34,698 nt of DNA, taken from the NCBI GenBank assembly GCA_030949995.1, contig JAUZRY010000031.1:1-34698 (forward strand), in the 5' to 3' direction. Source of the DNA: Ardenticatenia bacterium (GTDB lineage Bacteria; Chloroflexota; Anaerolineae; Ardenticatenales; Ardenticatenaceae). The notes beneath the pieces are model-generated. The model was not told the origin of the DNA. It did no database searches and worked only from the letters and a program-made list of their open reading frames with translations. The position numbers and the translations under genes were made by a program. This document shows, in pieces, positions 1 to 8,161 of the stretch (position 1 is the first letter of the stretch; each line of letters opens with the position of its first letter).

Positions 1-22
1 ATAGAGGAGAGGGAGTGAAACT

Positions 23-959
23 ATGGATATCCCATTGGCTCGGTGGCGCAGATGGGCATGGACAAGGGGTAAGATAAAGGACCTTCGATCATTTCATTTC
101 GTGCCTCATTTCGTTCTTCTTCAAATGCGCCTCGTGGCTTCCTGGGGGCATTTGGCTCTTTGGCTTCTGGGCTCAGGGCTGGCTCTTATCCTAAGATGGC
201 GTGGTGCCCCGGATGACTATTTGGCTTTCCATCAAGCTCTCGAAGTCCTTTTACCTCTGGTAGCCGGCTTCTTCTTCATTCCTATCATCTTGAGAGAGCA
301 AGAGCAACGCACTTTGCCTCTTATTGGCGTGACTCAGTGTGCTGTCCCTCTTCTCTGTTGTTCGGGTGGGGATAACGATACTGTATATGACCATCTTTAT
401 CGGAGGCATTGCGCTGGTTGCCCAGATTCCTGATTCGTATGCACCCTCACCGGGGACACTCCTGGCCCATCAAATGGCGTTGGATCGGAAGGTGTGGTCG
501 ACGGGATTTTTGGGCGGACCGTATGGTTTGCTGGCTATGCTACTGAGCCATGGAGCGCCTGTTCTCTTCCTTGCCGGCCTTGGATTAGCATCGGCGCATC
601 TCGCAGCGGATGCTCGGGTAGGATATGTGGTGATGTTCAGCGTGTGGATGTTCAACCGGGCAGCCGGTCGAACATTGAGCGCGCATCCTCTATGGCGATA
701 TGTATATCTCTTCGTGCGATTTGAGGAGGGCGGAGGATGGTGGCTTGTCCCTAAGCTTGTGCAATTGGTGCTGGGGATAGGGCTGCTTGTTCTGAGCTGG
801 CTGTTGCTGTTCCGGTTAGAGCACTTTTTGCGAAAAAGGGAAGATGACTATCTCAAGGAGCAAGACAAGCTGAGCTGTCCAGCCCGATTGGCAAGCCCCC
901 TAACTCTGCGTCCAGCGGACGGGCTTCGCCTCGCTCCGCTCGGCTTCGCCCGCCGCTGA
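23..959 (+). pseudogene. Polytopic membrane protein, ABC-2-type permease-like (frameshifted)
   Basis: First gene in view, inside a cassette whose start is outside the window. A purine-rich ribosome site (GAGGAGAGGGAG) precedes the ATG at 23. The N-terminal ~103 residues contain two hydrophobic segments and end in a FFFIPIILREQEQRTLPL stretch, resembling the cytosolic E-x-x-GTL region of ABC-2 exporter permeases. The reading then has to move one frame near position 330, where a second frame continues with several more membrane helices (ILYMTIFIGGIALVAQ, GLLAMLLSHGAPVLFLAGL, LVLGIGLLVLSWLLLF). The second frame runs on into the attC and stops at 959, so the natural C-terminus is uncertain. The single-base shift may be mutation or sequencing error. 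Which ABC partner it would have is not visible; assignment to ABC-2 is from overall pattern only. Confidence 0.5.
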
Positions 960-976
960 CGCCATCGTTAGGGGGC
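895..976 (+). repeat. attC site 1
   Basis: R'' box GCCCCCTAAC (895-904) and R' box GTTAGGGGGC (967-976) are perfect reverse complements over 10 bases. Inside them L'' (GCGTCCAGCGG) pairs with L' (CCGCTGACGC) leaving one unpaired base, the bulge expected of attC sites. The terminal part (CGGGCTTCGCC...GCTCGGCTTCGCCCG) is itself partly palindromic. Core 7-mer to 7-mer length is 76 bp. The R' box is the start of the following cassette. Confidence 0.85.
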
Positions 977-1029
977 ATATGCTATACATACTATGGACAC
1001 AGCAGTTTCCAAACAGGAGGCGTGAAGAA

Positions 1030-1294
1030 ATGAGCACGCGCAGCGTCTGGTTTTGGAAATTCCGAGAAGGTTCTGTTGGCAGAGAAGATGGATACCGAGG
1101 CTTTTGCCCGCGAGTTACGCATGTTGGCCGCGATGAAGTTGTATGAGATGGGGCGTTTATCCTCTGGTCGTGCGGCGGAACTGGCCGGTGTGCCACGGGT
1201 GGAGTTTTTGTTGCATCTCAGGAGGTATCAGGTCTTCCCTTTAGAGGCGGAACTACAGGCGCTGGAGGCTGAGAGTGAGGAAAGCCATCAGTAA
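1030..1294 (+). pseudogene. UPF0175-family antitoxin (5' end frameshifted)
   Basis: Residues from about 1076 on read MDTEAFARELRMLAAMKL followed by YEMGRLSSGRAAELAGVPR, the helix-turn-helix core of UPF0175 small antitoxins. The likely start is ATG 1030 behind AGGAGGCGTGAAGAA, giving MSTRSV. Between there and the conserved core, the expected beta-strand (VLEIPEKVLLAEKM) is recovered only by changing frame twice, near 1046 and near 1063, each consistent with a lost base. A TTG at 1076 could start a shortened protein in the right frame. The 3' end overlaps the DUF3368 toxin start at 1275 by 20 bases, the usual coupling of this pair. Whether the 5' lesions are genuine decay or sequence error cannot be told here. 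Confidence 0.7.
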
Positions 1295-1767
1295 TACCTC
1301 ACCGTTGCTGTATCTTTATCGGATTGGGGTGGTGGAATGGTTGGGAGCGCTGTTCGATGAAGTTTGGGTGGCCGATGCTGTGCTCGAAGAGTTGGAAGAA
1401 GGGCGGCGAAAGGGAATTACGATGTGCCACGCCCAGAAGATTATGAATGGGTGCGCAAAGTGAATCCCTGAACGGATGCCCGCGGAGTGGTTTGCATTGG
1501 ACCTGGGGCGGGGAGAGTTGGCAACTATGGCGTTGGGATTGGAGCATCCGGAGAGGATTGTATTGCTGGATGATCTGCTGGCGCGGCGCGTGGCGGAAGC
1601 AGCAGGGTTGCAGGTTTGGGGTACGTTGCGGGTGCTGTTGGAAGGCAAAAAGGGCGGGACTGACGCATAAATTAGCGCCGTATGTTGATCGCCTGGTAGA
1701 TGCAGGGATGTGGTTATCGGCTGATATTCGAAGGCGAATTCTGCATTTGGCAGGTGAAGCCCCCTAA
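1275..1767 (+). pseudogene. DUF3368 PIN-like toxin (multiple frameshifts)
   Basis: The N-terminus (AISNTSPLLYLYRIGVVEWL) is typical of DUF3368 proteins, PIN-superfamily ribonuclease-like toxins partnered with UPF0175 antitoxins. Rebuilding the protein needs a frame change near 1418 (giving YDVPRPEDYEWVRKVNP), readthrough of a TGA at 1469-1471, a return to the first frame for MPAEWFALDLGRGE and LDDLLARRVAEAAGL, and another shift near 1652 for LTHKLAPYVDRLVDAGMWL. Total span corresponds to about 164 residues, the normal family length. The stop TAA (1765-1767) is formed by the attC R'' box itself. At least three lesions make this the most damaged cassette gene, so the module is probably inactive unless the sequence is faulty. 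Confidence 0.72.
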
Positions 1768-1836
1768 CCGTGCGTGCAGCGGACGGGCTTCGCCTCGCTC
1801 CGCTCGGCTCGCCCGCCGCTGACGCTATCGTTGGGC
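1759..1836 (+). repeat. attC site 2
   Basis: R'' GCCCCCTAAC (1759-1768), complementary over 10 bases to the start of its own cassette at 967-976 but not to the adjacent R' box GTTGGGC (1830-1836), which opens the next cassette. L'' GCGTGCAGCGG pairs with L' CCGCTGACGC with one bulged base. Terminal region CGGGCTTCGCCTCGCTCCG is shared with attC1 and attC7. Confidence 0.88.
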
Positions 1837-1965
1837 CGCTACACGAGGGGTCAGCCCCGCCTGTGAAGAACGGAATTGGAGGTGTAAAAAATGAGACGAT
1901 TAGTGAATATAGCAGGAGGTCTGTTAGGCCTGCTAGCGTTAGGAGCACTGGTAGTAGTTTTGGCT

Positions 1966-1976
1966 CTCACTTTTGG
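1966..1976. repeat. Target-site duplication, left copy
   Basis: CTCACTTTTGG, identical to 3173-3183 on the other side of the IS1-family element. Excising the element with one copy restores an open frame through the interrupted gene, which supports the duplication being real. Confidence 0.8.
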
Positions 1977-3172
1977 GTAGTCCCCCTCTTGAGTGTTGCT
2001 GAGGGATGAGATATACTTACGTCACCCCATGACTCAGGAGGGACAAGGATGAGTATACCAGCTTTCGCACATGTTGGTGATTTCTGTCCCAATGAATCTT
2101 GTGCTGACTACGGCAAGCTCCAGAGCGATCAAGCCAAGAAGAACATCAAGAAGAACGGCAAGACCAAAAAGGGCAGGCAACGCTACCTGTGCAAGACCTG
2201 CGGGCAGAGCTTCACAGAAACCAAAGGCACCATCTTCTACCGACGCCGGACTCCAGAGAAAGAGATCATCGAGACGTTGGCGTTGCTCGCCGAAGGCGTG
2301 CGGGTGAGCAGTCTGTCGCGGGTCAAGGGCCACAAGGAAGACACCATCCTGGAGTGGCTGCGAGACGCAGCGCAACATGCCGAGGCCGTCGAAGAGGTGC
2401 TGCGAGCCGAGTACCAACTGGAACGCGGCCAGTTGGACGCGCTGTGGTCCTACGTGGGCCACAAAGGTGAAAAAAAGCGTATCCTGAGACCGACGAGCGG
2501 GGCCAGTTCTGGCGCGCGACCCTGATTGACATCGACACGCGGCTACGCGTAGCGCGTGGCATGGGCAAGACGGAGAGGGAGGCATCCCTCGAGGTCTTCG
2601 AGACGCTGAAACGTCGCGGCCATCCGGATGCGCCTCCCGCTCTCGTTTCGGATGGGGTAGGCGGCATTCGGGAGGCCATGGTGGAAGTCTATGGCAAAGT
2701 CCCTGAGTACGCGGGGCGGGGACGGCCACCAACGCGCAAGCGCGCGCAACCCGGCTGGCAGTACCTCCAGGTGGTCAAGCAGCGCAAGAACGGCCGCGTG
2801 GTGGGCACCTGCCTGCGGGTGATGTACGGCGATGAAGCAGAAGTGCTGGAACTTCTGGGATCGAGTACTGCCTATGTGGAGCGCACCCATCTCACCAGTC
2901 GCCTCTTCAACAGTCGCTTGGTGCGCAAGACCCTGGGCTCCTCCCAAAGCCCTTGAGATACACCGAGCCATGGCGGTCTGGGAGGACATCTGTTACAACT
3001 TGGTGCGCCCGCTCAAGACATTACGCCAGGCGGTCTCCGATGATCCGAGGCGGCGCTGGCTGCCCCGAACGCCTGCCATGGCTGCCGGTCTGACCGATCA
3101 TATTTGGACTGTTAAGGAGCTTCTGACTGCTGTGCCGATACCCCCCCTCGGCAACACTTAAGGGGGAGACTA
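1977..3172 (+). mobile_element. IS1-family element (long-transposase, ISMhu11-like type)
   Basis: About 1.2 kb bounded by an 11-bp direct repeat. The left end begins GTAGTCCCCCTCTTGAGTG and the reverse complement of the right end reads TAGTCTCCCCCTTAAGTG; both continue TTGC(T/C)GAGGG, giving roughly 28-bp imperfect inverted repeats. It carries one transposase with a zinc ribbon and DDE domain typical of IS1-family members with a long single frame. The exact terminal base is uncertain by one position because the ends align with a small gap. It sits inside the beta-propeller gene of cassette 3. Confidence 0.85.
2049..3161 (+). pseudogene. IS1-family transposase, two frame changes
   Basis: The N-terminus has a zinc ribbon (CPNESC and CKTCG, residues ~16-55), then a helical DNA-binding region (RVSSLSRVKGHKEDTILEWL). 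DDE residues are visible in LDALWSYVGHK, LVSDGVGG and YVERTHLTSRLFNSR. Frame changes are needed at an A7 run (2470-2476), where a -1 move gives GEKKAYPETDERGQFW, and near 2945, where one extra C in CTCCTCCCAAAG must be ignored to give SSKALEIHRAMAVW. The A7 could be a slippery site, but it lies inside the catalytic domain rather than at the insA/insB junction where IS1 shifts, and the second lesion has no such excuse. Complete length would be about 370 residues. The element is probably not autonomous as read. Confidence 0.82.
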
Positions 3173-3183
3173 CTCACTTTTGG
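3173..3183. repeat. Target-site duplication, right copy
   Basis: CTCACTTTTGG, matching 1966-1976. It directly follows the right inverted repeat of the IS1-family element. Confidence 0.8.
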
Positions 3184-4489
3184 AGGGTTGCAGAAGGAAG
3201 CAAAGCCGGCGTCTCAAGTGTTTCAATCGCCTATTAAGACGCCGACTCAACCACCTTACCCCCCCACCAGGGACACCAACGCCACCCGCCCCTCCGGCTA
3301 CACCTACCATAGCTCCTACACCAATACCCCGCTGTACTTTTGCAGCCCATCCAGTACCTGCCGAACCAGGACCACCGCAAGTGGCCTACCAGTTTTCCGA
3401 ACCCCAGGTTGTGCTGACTCACACATTGGCCGTTGGTATTGCCGGATGGTTGCCGGAGCATCAGCAGTTGCTCATTACGCGGGACATTCCCGGCACCAAC
3501 CGGAACAGCATCGATGTTCTTAACACCCGAACCGGTGAGCTGAGGTCCTACGCCGAGCGTGAGGGGTACAACGGAAAACCGGTCTGGCTGCCAACGTTAA
3601 GGGCTGTTGCATATATTACCCTTGTAGAGCGCAATCATGAGTTGTGGGTAAGCCATGGAGTTTCTCAACTGATAGAGCCTCTCGTGTCAAGTGTATGGGG
3701 ACCATCCCTGGCAGTTGAACCAGATGGAAAGCACTTGTGGTACTTTTCCCGTACAAATCCCGATCGTCCTCAGCGATTGAATGTGGAAACCAGGGAAGCG
3801 CAGCCGGTGTTATTGGATCTTGCTTCACTGCGATATCCCAAGTATCCAGAGCCAATACAGTCCATGCTCAGACCGTCACCCTTTCAAATTGCTCAACATC
3901 CCAATGGTTCTCAATTAGTGTTTTATACTCAGCCATGGACCTTCCTGTTTGACAAGCGAACCGATCAAGTCTGTGAGATAGATCTGGGGCGGTCTGAGCC
4001 GGAGAATATGCCCATTTGGGCCATGGAAACACAATGGAGCCCTAACGGGCGTTACCTGGCCTTCATCGCCACGGCCAGTTTTCCAGGCCAGGCTAGTGGT
4101 ACGGGAGCAGCCCTCCTGTATACTGACCTCATGATTCTAGATACGAAAACTGGCGACCTGCGCACATTGCAAATAGTTCCCGACATTAACGGCAGGCAAC
4201 ATTACGTAACAGACATATCCTGGGCACCTGATAGCCGCTACCTAGCCGTCTTAGGAGTAGTTCGCATAACAGAGACCGGCTCCGAAAAAGAAGGGCTATT
4301 TGTTGTAGATGTAACCACTGGCGAATTCCAGAGGGTCCTCTCTGGAGACGAGTTTGGTGGTGGATCATGGGGCTGGCAGCTTGCTTGGGATCCTTCTGGT
4401 TCACAACTGGCTGTGAACTGTCCTACTCCTGAGGAAGGGAGACTCTGCATCATCTCTGTACGGCCCAAAGACTTCAGGGAGGAACAACC

Positions 4490-5851
4490 ATGAACCTGAG
4501 AAGACCCTTTGGCCTCTTGATCTTGCTTTTTCTGTTCAGCACATCTGACATTATGGTTCGACAAGCCGTTGTAGCTCGATCCACCTTAGCTTTCTTGCCG
4601 CCTTCCTAAATAAGTGTTTGGATGTACTGGCTCACGCCAGGTGGTGCACGTAGAGAACCCTATACCCTTTGTACCTCTGATCATACAGCCTGGGGATGCA
4701 CCGCCTTCTGTGATGAATCAGGCTACCCCTGTGATTGGAGTCAAACCATCGCTTATCCTTATGCAACCAATCCTGCTACTGTCCCCATCGAGACAGATTA
4801 CCTTTTGGACGTGCTGCCCCAAGAGATGGGAACATATTACCACCCTATTGCTCTTCAAGCCCAGGCCATCGCTGCTCGTACGTATGCCTACTGGCATATC
4901 AACCAAGGCAGCACGATCAATAATTCCACCTCATTCCAGACTTTCATTCCCTACAAGTTTGAAAGCTTGACCCCGGCGACCTTCCCAGACAACCCAGACG
5001 ATCCCTGTGCCAGCAGCAACCTGAACGCCAACCAACGCATCATCTGTAACGCTGTCGCTCCACGGCACTACATCTCTTACAATGGCGATTTGCCCGCTTT
5101 CACCGAATTTACCGGTGACGTTTTTGATCACACCATCAGCCACCCACAACAAGACACCCTTTATCCCTATCTGCTGGGCGTGGATAATCCCATCAGCACT
5201 GCCTGTGATGCGAATGATTACGGTCATCGTCGAGGGATGAGCCAGGAAGGAGCCAGTCGCTGGGCACGGGGCAATCAATGTTCCTATGCGGGAACCGGCG
5301 ACATGCCCTGGAGCGTCCGTTGGGAACGTGCCGAGCAGATACTCCTGCATTACTACACCGGTGTCCACATTCGGGATGCCGACCACGGCAATGCCCGGCT
5401 CACGCCGTCCTATCGCTGGAACCCGCTGTCCATTGACTGGGGGACTCCCGACAATCGTCCGCCGATCATGTATCATGGACAAGTCTACAACATAACGGTG
5501 CAGGTTCAGAATACCAGCATCTACGATTGGCCGTTGAACGGCCAATCGTGGGCCCTTTCTTATCACTGGGCTAAGGCCGGCGCTGGGGAGGTGGACAGTG
5601 ACAACCGAGTCTGGACAACCGTAGATGTGCCCAAAGGCGATCCACCCTACTCCTTCACGCTGACTATTGATGACATTCCGAATTGGGGGCCTAGCGCCTA
5701 TACGCTGAAGTTCGATATGGTGTTACAAACGTATGGCGGTACATTCTGGTTCAGTGAAACCTATGGTTGGCCGACTTATGATGTTGGCATTTGTGTGGAT
5801 GGGCCTTGTCAGGTGTTCATCCCTGCGGTACTTAAGAATTATGGGCCATAG
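4490..5851 (+). CDS. Secreted SpoIID-domain protein (signal peptide separated by an in-frame stop)
   Basis: ATG 4490 overlaps the preceding stop (ATGA) and follows CAGGGAGGAACAACC. The first residues (MNLRRPFGLLILLFLFSTS) are a signal peptide. An in-frame TAA at 4607-4609 interrupts the frame after residue 39; the body resumes without frame change, and an internal ATG at 4622 would yield 409 residues. The body carries SpoIID motifs: LPQEMGTYYHPIALQAQAIA followed by ARTYAYW, and later GHRRGMSQEGASRWAR. SpoIID enzymes are lytic transglycosylases acting on peptidoglycan glycan strands stripped of stem peptides. A C-terminal beta-rich region follows, and the protein ends VFIPAVLKNYGP, like the LPLVL(R/K)NY tails I recall in secreted Chloroflexota proteins. 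It shares its cassette with a beta-propeller protein, suggesting a cell-envelope module. The stop may be a nonsense mutation or an error. Confidence 0.8.
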
Positions 5852-5889
5852 CAGAAGCGTATGTGGGACAGAGCCCATGGTGATCTGCG

Positions 5890-5959
5890 GCCTGACATCC
5901 GCTGCAGCCGACCCGCCTCCGCTGGCGCTCCGGCGGGCGGCTGAGCTTGGCCGTTAGGC
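5890..5959 (+). repeat. attC site 3
   Basis: R'' GCCTGAC (5890-5896) and R' GTTAGGC (5953-5959), 70 bp. L'' GCTGCAGCCG pairs with L' CGGCTGAGC with one bulged base. Differs from attC6 at only three positions, forming a second attC type distinct from sites 1, 2, 4, 5 and 7. The extended R'' GCGGCCTGAC matches its own cassette start (GTTGGGCCGC at 1830) at 8 of 10 positions. Confidence 0.85.
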
Positions 5960-6001
5960 TTTTGGCTGTCAGATGTGCTACAATGGAGATGAGCAACGGG
6001 A

Positions 6002-6259
6002 ATGAGTCCGACGCTGTTGCGCAAAGGGGCGTATCGGATTTATATGTATTCTTACGATTGCCAGGAGCCGCGCCACGTGCACGTTGACCGCGAGAATAAA
6101 AGTGCGAAGTTCTGGCTGGACCCCGTGGTTACCCTGGCAGCCAATTACGGGTACAGCCGAGCCGAATTGCGCCGTATTGAGCGACTCATAGAAGAACATG
6201 TAGACTTGCTTCGGGAGCGGTGGGATGAATTCTGCGGTCATCACGGTCGCCTTACCTAA
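6002..6259 (+). CDS. DUF4160 protein, partner in a DUF4160/DUF2442 pair
   Basis: 85 residues. The motif pair IYMYSYDCQEPRHVHVDREN and AKFWLDPVVTLAANYGYSR is characteristic of DUF4160 (short His-rich strand with E-P-R-H-V-H-V). It starts 49 bases after the cassette boundary, as cassette genes often do, behind a weak ribosome site. The C-terminal 35 bases overlap the DUF2442 gene. DUF4160 and DUF2442 genes commonly sit together and are regarded as a putative toxin-antitoxin pair; which acts as toxin I do not know. Here DUF4160 comes first, the reverse of the second pair at 8162-8702. No lesions. Confidence 0.8.
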   Translation: MSPTLLRKGAYRIYMYSYDCQEPRHVHVDRENKSAKFWLDPVVTLAANYGYSRAELRRIERLIEEHVDLLRERWDEFCGHHGRLT

Positions 6260-6533
6260 AATTGTGCAGGTCCGAGTGACAGAGGATACCCTCAGTGTGG
6301 ACCTGGAAGATGGACGCACCATCTCGGTGCCTCTGAGTTGGTACCCGCGTTTGGTCTACGCCACACCAGAAGAGCGGCAGAATTTTCGGATTGCAGGGGC
6401 CGGTTATGGCATCCACTGGCCGGACTTGGATGAAGATATTGGGGTAGAGGGGCTGCTTTTGGGAAAGCGCTCCACCGAAAGCCCGGAGTCTCTGGCAAAA
6501 TGGTTAGCGGCCCGTAGCAAGAAGGCCAAGTAG
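6225..6533 (+). CDS. DUF2442 protein
   Basis: 102 residues. The segment VRVTEDTLSVDLEDGRTISV then PLSWYPRLVYATPEERQNF, and GYGIHWPDLDEDIGVEGLL, follow the DUF2442 pattern (a small beta domain ending in W-P-x-L-D-E-D-I). The start at 6225 lies within the end of the DUF4160 gene behind GGGAGCGGTGGG, so the two are translationally coupled. The stop TAG lies directly before the R'' box of attC4, leaving no spacer between gene and recombination site. Intact. Confidence 0.82.
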   Translation: MNSAVITVALPKIVQVRVTEDTLSVDLEDGRTISVPLSWYPRLVYATPEERQNFRIAGAGYGIHWPDLDEDIGVEGLLLGKRSTESPESLAKWLAARSKKAK

Positions 6534-6534
6534 G

Positions 6535-6614
6535 GCCTAACCGTGCGTGCAGCGGACTGGCTTCGCCTCGGCCTTCGGCCTCGGCTCCGCCAGTCGCTGA
6601 CGCAATCGTTGGGC
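6535..6614 (+). repeat. attC site 4
   Basis: R'' GCCTAAC (6535-6541), R' GTTGGGC (6608-6614), 80 bp. R'' pairs perfectly with its own cassette start GTTAGGC (5953-5959) but has a mismatch with the adjacent R'. L'' GCGTGCAGCGG is opposed to TCGCTGACGC; the terminal stem-loop is CTGGCTTCGCC...GGCTCCGCCAG. Confidence 0.87.
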
Positions 6615-7370
6615 GCGGGAGAGGAGAAGCGGAAAGCCCGGCGGTGAAGCCGCCAGCCGCGGGAGAAAGCGAGCACGCCACCGAGGCCTGAGTGAAAGGC
6701 GAGAAGCCCGGCAGGCCGTGGCGAGACCGGTTGAGCGGCGAGCGAGTTGAACCGCAAGGTACTTTGCAAACCGAAGTGAGGCCGGTTGGCCGCGGTGGCT
6801 TTTGTCCGCCGAGGCGCGGTGAGGCCAAGGTGGGGCTTGGGCAAGCCGTGGTGAGGGTGAGGCTGAGGCTTTTTGGCGCGAGGCGGCTTTCCAATCGCAG
6901 GTCATGGGTTGGCAGTGACCACCGTTTGGGGCTGTGGCCTGGCCAATACGCCGAAAAGCGGGCGCGAAGCGGCGAGGGGCTTTCGTTGGCCGAGGGGTTG
7001 GTGGTTTGGCCGCCATCGGGCAGGTGAAAGGTGCTTGCAGAAAGCGAAAGCCTGGGCTAAACTGAAGGCAGTCCACGCAAAAGCCGACGCCGTTGCCGCA
7101 CCGTGGGGGGCGCAAAAGGCCGGGCGGCTGGCTGAAGGCGGGCTTCCCGTGAGGCAAAGGTGTGCTCGTCCGGCAGTGGGGCGGGCGGTTGGCTGGCAAG
7201 GTTGCTGGGGCGGGGGCACTGCGGTGCTGTTTTTTTACCAGGCAGGGCTACGCCCAACCCGGCGTCCAGCGGACGGGGCTACGCCCCGGGGCGGCCGGCG
7301 CGGCGGAAATTCGGGAAAATCCTCGCCGACGGTGTTTCTGGACGAACACGCCCCGCCGCTGACGCTATCG
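6609..7370 (+). other. Cassette without a convincing gene (G-rich, ~760 bp)
   Basis: This cassette runs from TTGGGCGCG (6609) to its own attC, whose R'' GCCCAAC is complementary to that start. The + strand is markedly G-rich over C. No open frame has a ribosome site together with recognisable protein sequence. The frames that are open on either strand overlap each other and give Pro/Arg/Ala-rich low-complexity peptides, as expected of GC-rich non-coding DNA. Short words such as GAGGCC, GTGAG and GGTTGG recur. It may encode an RNA or be a decayed cassette; I cannot tell which. Confidence 0.5.
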
Positions 7371-7376
7371 TTAGGC
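7252..7376 (+). repeat. attC site 5 (long terminal region)
   Basis: R'' GCCCAAC (7252-7258) and R' GTTAGGC (7370-7376). R'' matches its own cassette start GTTGGGC (6608-6614), not the adjacent R'. L'' GCGTCCAGCGG and L' CCGCTGACGC are as in attC1. At 125 bp it is the longest site of the array because about 50 extra bases (around 7286-7350) sit in the loop region. Confidence 0.85.
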
Positions 7377-7425
7377 GGGCATAGACGGCCCTAGGGCTTC
7401 GTTCACTCATGCAAGAGGAGAGGAT

Positions 7426-7630
7426 ATGGCAACGCTCACGGTTACCCTTTCGGAAGAAAAGTGGGCACAGTTGAAGGAGAAGGCCGAGTACTATCGTGTG
7501 GCCGCCGGAAGAGTTGCTCCGGGTGAGCTTGGAGGAACTGCTGTCCCGCCCGGATGAAGCGTTCCAAGAGGCGATGGCGTATGTGCTCACCAAGAACGCC
7601 GAACTCTATCGGCGCCTGGCGACAACTTAA
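7426..7630 (+). pseudogene. Small antitoxin-like gene upstream of doc (one frameshift)
   Basis: ATG 7426 follows AGAGGAGAGGAT. The frame gives MATLTVTLSEEKWAQLKEKA, then loses sense. Dropping one C in GTGGCCGCCGGAAG near 7503 restores VAPEELLRVSLEELLSRPDE followed by AFQEAMAYVLTKNAELYRRL and a stop at 7628-7630. The 205-bp span is one base more than a multiple of three, as this predicts. Length (67 residues) and position six bases before a Doc toxin fit an antitoxin of the DNA-binding, partially disordered kind. I do not recognise the exact family. Confidence 0.65.
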
Positions 7631-7636
7631 CGGGCC

Positions 7637-8026
7637 ATGCGCTACCTCACGCTCCAAGAGGTGCTCGAACTGTATCGAGGCGTTATGGAGCAGTCTGGCG
7701 GAGCAGTAGGCGTTCGTGACCTGAATGCGCTGGAGTCGGCTTTGGCTCAACCCCGGATGACCTTCGGTGGGCAGGAGCTCTACCCCACGCTGGTTGAGAA
7801 AGCGGCTGCGCTGGGGTTCTCCCTCATCAAGAACCATCCTTTCGTGGATGGCAACAAGCGAACGGCGCATGCGGCGATGGAGACGTTTCTGGTACTGAAC
7901 GGTTACGAAATCCGTGCTTCGGTGGACGAGCAGGAGCGGGTTATCCTGCAAGTGGCCGCAGGGAAGATGGCCCGCGAAGCGTTCGTAGAGTGGCTACGTA
8001 AGCACGTTGTCCCCAAAGGCGCCTGA
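7637..8026 (+). CDS. doc: Doc/Fic-family toxin
   Basis: 129 residues, the normal length of Doc. The Fic-core motif [11 protein letters not shown] is at residues 67-77 with catalytic His and the Asp-Gly-Asn-Lys-Arg anion-binding loop. Doc toxins phosphorylate elongation factor EF-Tu and stop translation; they are neutralised by a small antitoxin encoded just upstream, here the frameshifted gene at 7426. The N-terminus ([18 protein letters not shown]) and the helix [17 protein letters not shown] are typical. The toxin is intact while its antitoxin reads as broken. If that were real the cell should suffer, so the antitoxin frameshift may well be a sequence error. Confidence 0.88.
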   Translation: MRYLTLQEVLELYRGVMEQSGGAVGVRDLNALESALAQPRMTFGGQELYPTLVEKAAALGFSLIKNHPFVDGNKRTAHAAMETFLVLNGYEIRASVDEQERVILQVAAGKMAREAFVEWLRKHVVPKGA

Positions 8027-8042
8027 GAGGTCAAAGTTTGCC

Positions 8043-8112
8043 GCCTAACATCCGCTGCAGCCGACCCGCCTCCGCTGCCGCTCCGGCGGGCGGCTGAGCT
8101 GGGCCGTTAGGC
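8043..8112 (+). repeat. attC site 6
   Basis: R'' GCCTAAC (8043-8049), R' GTTAGGC (8106-8112), 70 bp. L'' GCTGCAGCCG against L' CGGCTGAGC, one bulged base. The extended R'' CCGCCTAAC is complementary over 9 bases to its own cassette start GTTAGGCGG at 7370. Confidence 0.9.
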
Positions 8113-8161
8113 GAGTGGTACAACTTGGAAACAGTGCATGCTGTAGCCATGAGGTGGAACA

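Larger units (their letters stand above)
1891..4493 (+). pseudogene. Membrane-anchored TolB/WD40-like beta-propeller protein, split by an IS
   Basis: A start at 1891 behind GGAGGTGTAAAAA encodes a signal anchor (NIAGGLLGLLALGALVVVLA) that runs into the IS1-family element after codon 28. Removing the IS plus one copy of its 11-bp duplication joins this to 3184 onward in frame (..LTFGGLQKEAKPAS..), then a Pro/Thr-rich linker. A C7 run at about 3259-3265 carries one base too many; with C6 the linker continues into the propeller frame (PGTPTPPAPPATPTIAP). The C-terminal ~370 residues hold PD40/WD40-type blades: PDGKHLWYFSR, WSPNGRYLAFIAT, WAPDSRYLAVLGV, WDPSGSQLAVNC. It is probably exported, with blades outside the membrane. 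ATG of the SpoIID-like gene overlaps its stop (ATGA), so the two form an operon within one cassette. Function unknown. Confidence 0.75.

Noticed and set aside
2470..2476. A7 run in the first IS1-family transposase as a programmed frameshift site
   Set aside because: It lies within the catalytic domain after the first Asp, not at the insA/insB junction, and a second unrelated frame break near 2945 shows the gene is damaged anyway. It remains possible but is not supported.
6537..7199. Long open frames, mostly on the minus strand, in the G-rich cassette
   Set aside because: Several frames are open at once in GC-rich DNA, with Pro/Arg/Ala-rich low-complexity products, no ribosome site and no family motif; one runs through attC4.
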